A DNA stretch of 64,000 bases from Rebecca billardiae RCC1528. Its lineage: Eukaryota; Haptophyta. Positions within the stretch are counted from its first letter, which is position 1; each line of letters starts with the position of its first letter. Below, in pieces: positions 59,052-64,000 of this stretch. Location: positions 1,488,001 to 1,552,000 of the forward strand of contig OZ251231.1 in assembly GCA_965240325.2 (NCBI GenBank), in the 5' to 3' direction. The notes beneath the pieces are model-generated. The model saw only the letters and a program-made list of their open reading frames with translations, was not told the origin of the DNA and made no database searches. Made by a program: the position numbers and the translations under genes.

Positions 59052-60980
59052 TCATGATTGCTGCGGGCCGCGGCCAGACCCAGCGCCCCTGCCAGCGGCC
59101 CTAGCTCCGCCACGATTTGCATTGACGTTCGGCCCGCGCGACGCCTTGGCTCCGGGCCCCGCGGGCTGCTTGCCCCGTGCGCCGCCGGCCACGGCGGCGC
59201 CGCCTGCGGGAGGCGCCGCGTGCGCGCCTGCTGCCCAGGATGGTGCTGATCCAGAGGCACCGGCGCCGTTCGGAGGCCGTTGCCCTCCGGCCTCGTCGCC
59301 CTCGTCGTCGTCGTCTGATTCCGAGTCCGCCTCGAGTGTCTGCGTGCGCCCACGCCGCGCGTGCAGGCACGCGCGCGCACGTCAGAGATGTCGCGTGAGT
59401 CTCGCGCGGGCGCGCGCGCCATCCGGGCTCGCGCGTGCGGCGCCGCACCTGCATCCCCGCCGTGGCGATGCTCCCGCCCACGGGCGTCTCTCTCCGCGCG
59501 CGGCCGAGCAGCTCGCACATGGCCGCCGAGTCGAGCGTGTTCCACACGCCCACCTTGCCCGTCGAGCCGCCGGCAGCGAGCAGGTGCGGCGCGTCCGCGC
59601 AGAACGCGACGTCAAAGAGCGCGCCGAGCCCGAGCTCGCGCGACTCGATCAGCGCCGGCTGATGGCTGTCGATGCGCCACACCTTGGCGACCTGCGCGGC
59701 GGGTGGGCGGGCGCGTGTGAGGGCGCGGCGGGCTCGCGGGCGTGCGCGCGCGCGCGTCCGCGCGCCTGCGCGCCCACCTTGTCCATCGAGCACGTCGCCA
59801 GCACTGCCCTGTTCTGGGGGTTGATGGAGAGCCCTGTCGCGGCCGCGTCGTGCGCCGCGAGCAGCCAGACGCGGCTCGAGGTGCGCACGTCGAAGCAGCT
59901 GACGTGCCCGTCCTCGGTGCTGACGAGGACTTGCTCGTCGCTCAGCCACGTTGCGCTCTCCACGTCCGCGTCGAGCGCGAAGCTCCGATGCGCGCCCTGC
60001 GTGCGCACGTCGAGCACGGCCGCGGTGCGATCGAACGCGCCGCTCAGCAGCACGCTTGGCTCCGTCGGGTGCCACCGCACAGCCTGCACCTTGCCCGCGT
60101 GGTGCGTGAGCGTCTGCACGCACGGCAGGGAGGGCTGCGAGAGGTCCCACAGCCGCACCGTGTGGTCCGCCGAGCCGCTTGCCAGCGCGTTCGGCTGCAG
60201 CGCGTTCCACGCCAGCGCCATCACCGCGTCGGTGTGCCCCTTCGCCGGGTCAGGCTCGCCGCCCGAGCGCTCAGCCGCGACGCTGCCGCCCTTCTTCTTC
60301 TTCTTCTTGCCGAGCTTGCCGCCCGTGGGAGGGAGCGGCTCGGTGTACGGCTCGCCGAGCACGGCTAGCGGCGTGAACGTGTTCAGCACGTCCAGGTCCC
60401 AGATCTCGATCTGCGGCTCGAACGTGCCTACGACCACGAGGTTGCGCCCGGGCGTGGCGTCGTCTGAGCCTGCCGTTCCGGCAGGCCGGTAGCCGAGCCA
60501 CTCGAGCGCGAGCGGGAAGGAGGGCAGGAGGATGTCGTGGTGCGGGTACAGATTGTGCCCGTCCTCCTCATACACGTGCACCTCGATGTTGGACACGTCC
60601 TCCTCGGAGCGCGCGGCGAGGATGAGCCGGTCGGTCGGCCGAATCTCCAGGTCATCGACGTCGTCCTCGTCCTCGTCGCCGTCCTTGAGCGTAATGTACG
60701 GGTCGTCGTCGTTGGTGGAGTGGTACATGAGTACCTTGCGCGAGAACATGGGCAGCGCCCCGGCGTCGCGCGGGTCGTCATCCTCGTCGTACGTGTCCAG
60801 GCCAAACTCGCGAGTGATCTCGTCGTCGTCCGCGCCGGCGCCGCTGGCACCACCCCCGTCGCCGCGCGCGTGCGCGCCGGCGAGAGCGGTCTCGTCGTCC
60901 ATATCATCGCCCGTGGGCTCGTGCTCCACCGGCTTCGACCGCGCCGCGCCGCTGCGCACCCAGCTGACGGACGAGATCAT
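59052..60980 (-). CDS. PWP1: PWP1-like WD40 ribosome-biogenesis protein
   Basis: Three exons, 60980-59778, 59691-59449 and 59339-59052; introns of 86 and 109 bp (GTGGGCGC and GTGCGGCG donors). Product 577 aa (human 501). It starts MISSVSWVRSGAARSKP, the PWP1 N-terminal signature. An acidic region (about 40-125) precedes the beta-propeller with GTFEPQIEIWDLDV, VMALAWNALQPNALASGSAD, HTVRLWDL, HHAGKVQAVRWHPTEPSVLL, CSMDK|VAKVWRI and GGSTGKVGVWNTL. The C-terminus is acidic (ESDDDDEGDE) then Ala, Gly and Arg rich. PWP1 is a nucleolar protein needed for rRNA transcription and large-subunit assembly. The third exon was chosen because it restores an acidic tail and ends at a clear stop, whereas reading on from exon 2 gives low-complexity Arg sequence. 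Confidence 0.9.
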
Positions 60981-62112
60981 GACGTCGGCGTCGCCACGCA
61001 GCCGCTTCCGCTGCAACGATACGGCCACGGGGCCTGTCGCTTGGCTGTGCGCCGGGCGTCGTGAGCGTCGTTCCTCTTTTTTTGTTGGCTGAAGCAATTT
61101 TCACCGGTGCCCATTTCCCGCGCGCGCCCGGCGCCCCGGCGGGGCCGGCAGCGGCGGAGACGCCCGGGCGTGTGGCGCGTATCTCGCCGAGACCGCCCGG
61201 GAGTCCGAGGCGGCCCCGCCGGCCCGCTGTCAGAGCTGGCAATATTGCTGGCCAGCTCCCATCGGCCAGGGACCTAGAAATAGATGCCTGGCGCCTTTTC
61301 CCGTAATGCCGAGTCCTGACTATAGTGTCTAGTGACTCGATGACTCCTGAGTCCTGTGGGCCTGCTCGCGCGTAGCCGTAGTCGCGCGAACTCAGCTGCT
61401 CCGATTCTCATTGAGTCATCAAGATTCTGTAGTGACTCATCAGAGTCTCACATAATCAGAGACAGCTAGTCACTTTATAGCACTCCCAGCCCCAGGGCCA
61501 GGACATTCCCGTCCGCCCGATATTCCGGCGATTCCGCACTCGGCATTGCGCGGGATGGAGTCAGACAGACGACACTAGTCACTAGACAGTCGACAGTCGA
61601 CAGTCGACAGAGTACTCACCCGTGACCCGGAGCGCCGAGCGGGCGAGACCGGCGGGAGCGGCTGTAGTGCCTCGCTGTCGTAGTCAAATTGTCCGGACAG
61701 CAGGCTCAGCACTCACAGCACGGGCTGCCGCAGCGGTAGTCTGGTTTGAGTCTGGACTCTGGTAACGCTGAACGCAACTTCCGTCTTCCCGGTTCATTAA
61801 AAACTAATAATTATACTTAATTAAGTTAACTATTCATGATATTATTATTCGCATCAAATTCAATAATAAGTCATAGCAGTCGCACACTCATCATATAATG
61901 CGGCATGCCTCCGAGTCCGAGAGTCACTGACGACTGATGTGCAACAGTGCATGCAATTGCAGCATGGCTGCGGCCGCACGCCGCACGCGGCACGGCCCAC
62001 CGCCCAGTGAGTGAGGCGGGCCCACACGGCCGGCCCGCGCTGGCGGCCCGGCGGGCACACGCGCCGTCGCCGTCCGCCGTGCCTGCAATATGATCGGGTA
62101 TCGGGACGGGGC
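60981..62112. other. Intergenic stretch upstream of PWP1
   Basis: GC-rich to about 61260, AT-richer after. Contains a 7-bp tandem ACAGTCG repeated 3.6 times at 61584-61611 and several TGACTCNTGA-like strings at 61320-61450. No gene recognised. Confidence 0.5.
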
Positions 62113-64000
62113 TCACCCGTAGAGCTGCGTGTACGGCAGCCCGCCAGACGGCTGGCTGAAGCCGGCGCCGCCGTCCGCCCACGCGTCCCCCCTCGTGTCT
62201 GCGCGCTCGCCAGCCACTCCACCAACGGGCCCGCGTGCGCGCCCCCCAGCATACTCTGCGTATGCAAACGGGTCGTACCCGCCACCGGGCTGCGCGCCGT
62301 CGAGTCCGTCGGCGCCGTCCATCATCCGCATGCCGTCAGGCACGACGTCGTCGACAACCATCGGCCCGAGCAGGCTCCGCGCCCCGAGCCGGCTCGCGAC
62401 CGTCGCGGGCGGCGGCGCGAGGCCGCCGGGCGCGCGCGGGCCAGCCGAGGCCGGCGCCGGCGCGTGGAACAACGTGCCCGTGAGCTTGGCCGGGCGGCGC
62501 GCGTGCTCGGCGCGAGCGGCAAGCGCGTACTGCGCCGCCGCGGCTGAGGCCTCGAGCACCTCCTCCTCCTCCTCCTCCTCGTCATCGCTCGACTCCCCGT
62601 GGTGTCCGGCGCGCGGCGGCCCACTGCGCAAGTTGGGCAGCCAGTCGCCCGCCGCGTCGTCGCCGAGGGCAGCTGCGCTCGCGCGACCGTCGCGCGAGCC
62701 GACCAGGCGCGTCGTCGCGAGGGCGTGCCTCGTGCGTCCACCGTCGTCGCTGTCTGAGCTGAGATGGTCGGCGAGCACGCCGCGTGGCTGGGCGGCAGGC
62801 CCCGCCGCGGGCGCGGGCGCGCGCCGGGCGGATCGTGTCGCCGCGCCGGCCTCAACAACGCCCCTCGCCTTCGCCGCGCGCACCTCGGCCACCTCCGCCG
62901 AGACGAGGCGCAGCTCCTGCTCCAGCTCCGCCTTGGCGGCCGCTTCGGCCGCGAGCTGGCGCCGCAGCCGGTCGAGCGCGAGCTTGGCGCGCCGCTCCTT
63001 CTGCGAGGCCTGCTCGGCAGCCTCGTCCAGCTTCTCACGCAGCACCTCCGCCTCTCCGCGCTCGCGCCGGTCCGGCAGCCTGAGCAGAGTCTGCGCTCGC
63101 CGCGCGCGGGGGGCACGCGATGGAGCGCGCGCGCGTGTGTGGGCAAGAGGCGAGCGAGCGCGAGCGCAGCGGTCGCGACGCTCGCGCGCTCCGAGCGCGC
63201 GGCCGCGCAGCGCGCGCGGCACCTTGGCCTGCTTCTCGAGCGCGCGCTGCTCGCGGCCGAGGCGCGCGGTCTCAGCCTGCCGCCAGGTCTCAAAGTGCGC
63301 GCGGTCGTCCTCCTGCGGCGCGCGGCGGGCGCGGCGGGCGCGAGATGAGACCTCACAGCAAGCCCGCGAGCGCCCACACGCGCAGCGGTCACCACCCGGG
63401 GGACCGGAGCGGCGCGGCGCCGTAGCGGGTGCGCGCAGCCGGCGCGTGCGCGCTCACCAGTGCCTTGGCGGATGCGTCGAGCTGGCGCTCGCGGAGCTCG
63501 AGCTGCTGGTGGTGCCGCCGTGAGCGCTCGCGCGCTCGCACCAGCTTCACGCGCTCACGAGCCATCGCCTCTCGTGTGCGCTCGAGCTCGCGGAGCGCGG
63601 CGTCAGGCGCTGAGGCTGGCTGTGCGCCGGGCTCCGCCTCAGCAGCGCCGCCGTCCGCGCGCGAGTCCGGCGCGTGAGCTCGGCCCGCGGTGGTCGCCGC
63701 GCAGCGAGTCTCACGGCGCGGCGCGGATGCCGCCGTGTGCCGCGGCTTGTGGAAGAGCGTGCTCACCAGCCGCGAGGTGGGCGCATCGGCTGCCGAGGCA
63801 CTCGGCGCGGCACTCGGGCCGGCAGCGCGCTCGCTCGGCGGCGGCTCGCTGGGCGCACCGCGTGCGCGCTCGCCCCGCGACGTCTCGGCGGGCCCCTTCT
63901 CTGGCGAGCTGGGGAGGTGCAGCTGCAGCGAGGTGCACAGCTGGTCCCACCACTGCCCGGTGTCCTCTACCGTCGAGGGCGGCTGCTCAGCGGAGGTGGT
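62113..64000 (-). CDS. Coiled-coil protein of unknown function, C-terminal part
   Basis: Three exons seen: 64000 (edge) to 63458, 63312-63223 and 63090-62113, introns 145 and 132 bp (donors GTGAGCGC and GTGCCGCG). At least 536 residues; the N-terminus lies beyond the right edge. A Pro/Ser/Ala-rich part is followed by about 170 residues of coiled coil running through all three exons (ALRELERTREAMARERVKLV; RAHFETWRQAETARLGREQR; LREKLDEAAEQASQKERRAK; AELEQELRLVSAEVAEVRAA), which supports both splice joins. After it come an acidic block (SSDDEEEEEEEVLEA) and a disordered tail ending LPYTQLYG. Probably structural (cytoskeletal or centrosomal); no family recognised. Confidence 0.65.

Noticed and set aside
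59101-59448. Reading PWP1 exon 2 through its donor to a stop at 59101
   Set aside because: It gives Arg-rich low-complexity sequence; splicing at 59448/59340 restores an acidic tail and a natural stop.

Overview
The window is nuclear DNA of a GC-rich eukaryotic alga. Three things point this way. Genes are broken by short GC-rich spliceosomal introns (23 could be placed at GT..AG borders, about 75 to 200 bp). The products are eukaryotic (UBE3A-like HECT ligase, PWP1, ribosomal protein eL34, ALG2-type mannosyltransferase, AK8-type protein, mitochondrial EF-Tu, SLC25 carrier, acyl-CoA-binding protein). One protein (48522-49172) carries a signal peptide cut just before Phe followed by a transit-peptide-like stretch, the presequence style of plastids of secondary red origin. 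A haptophyte fits best as inference; no marker in the window settles the species.

Layout: 1-5495 is a huge Ser-Pro-Pro-Pro repeat cell-surface-type protein on the minus strand, hidden behind apparently Gly-rich plus-strand reading frames. 6139-10577 holds an HSPA13-like short Hsp70 and a secreted ATP-grasp protein. 10.6-14.3 kb and 19.1-21.9 kb are repeat-rich, with two dispersed repeat families (A, 3 copies; B, 4 copies), a 76-bp tandem array and decayed coding sequence. 14.3-19.1 kb holds a multipass membrane protein, a kinesin-like PH-domain protein and a nucleotidyltransferase-fold protein. 22-50.6 kb is gene-dense: mitochondrial carrier, PhyH dioxygenase, LRR protein, acyl-CoA-binding protein, F-box protein, type II NADH dehydrogenase, alpha-galactosidase, protein kinase, EF-hand membrane protein, nucleotide-sugar transporter, HECT ligase, eL34, ALG2, AK8-like, plastid PH-like protein and alpha/beta hydrolase. 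50.6-52.9 kb holds a foldable 70-bp element and a 1.1-kb transposon with terminal inverted repeats. 52.9-64 kb holds mitochondrial EF-Tu, a one-repeat voltage-gated cation channel, PWP1 and a coiled-coil protein running off the right edge.

The genes do not form one pathway. The most regular organisation is architectural: eight minus/plus neighbours stand head to head, seven of them with 124-289 bp between start codons, so most promoters are probably shared. Introns use GTG, mostly GTGCG, as the donor and end in a GCAG-like acceptor with no obvious pyrimidine tract.

Limits: exon borders were set by eye from reading-frame continuity and family similarity. Start codons of the Ser-Pro protein and the HECT ligase are uncertain. 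No tRNA, rRNA or snRNA gene was recognised.
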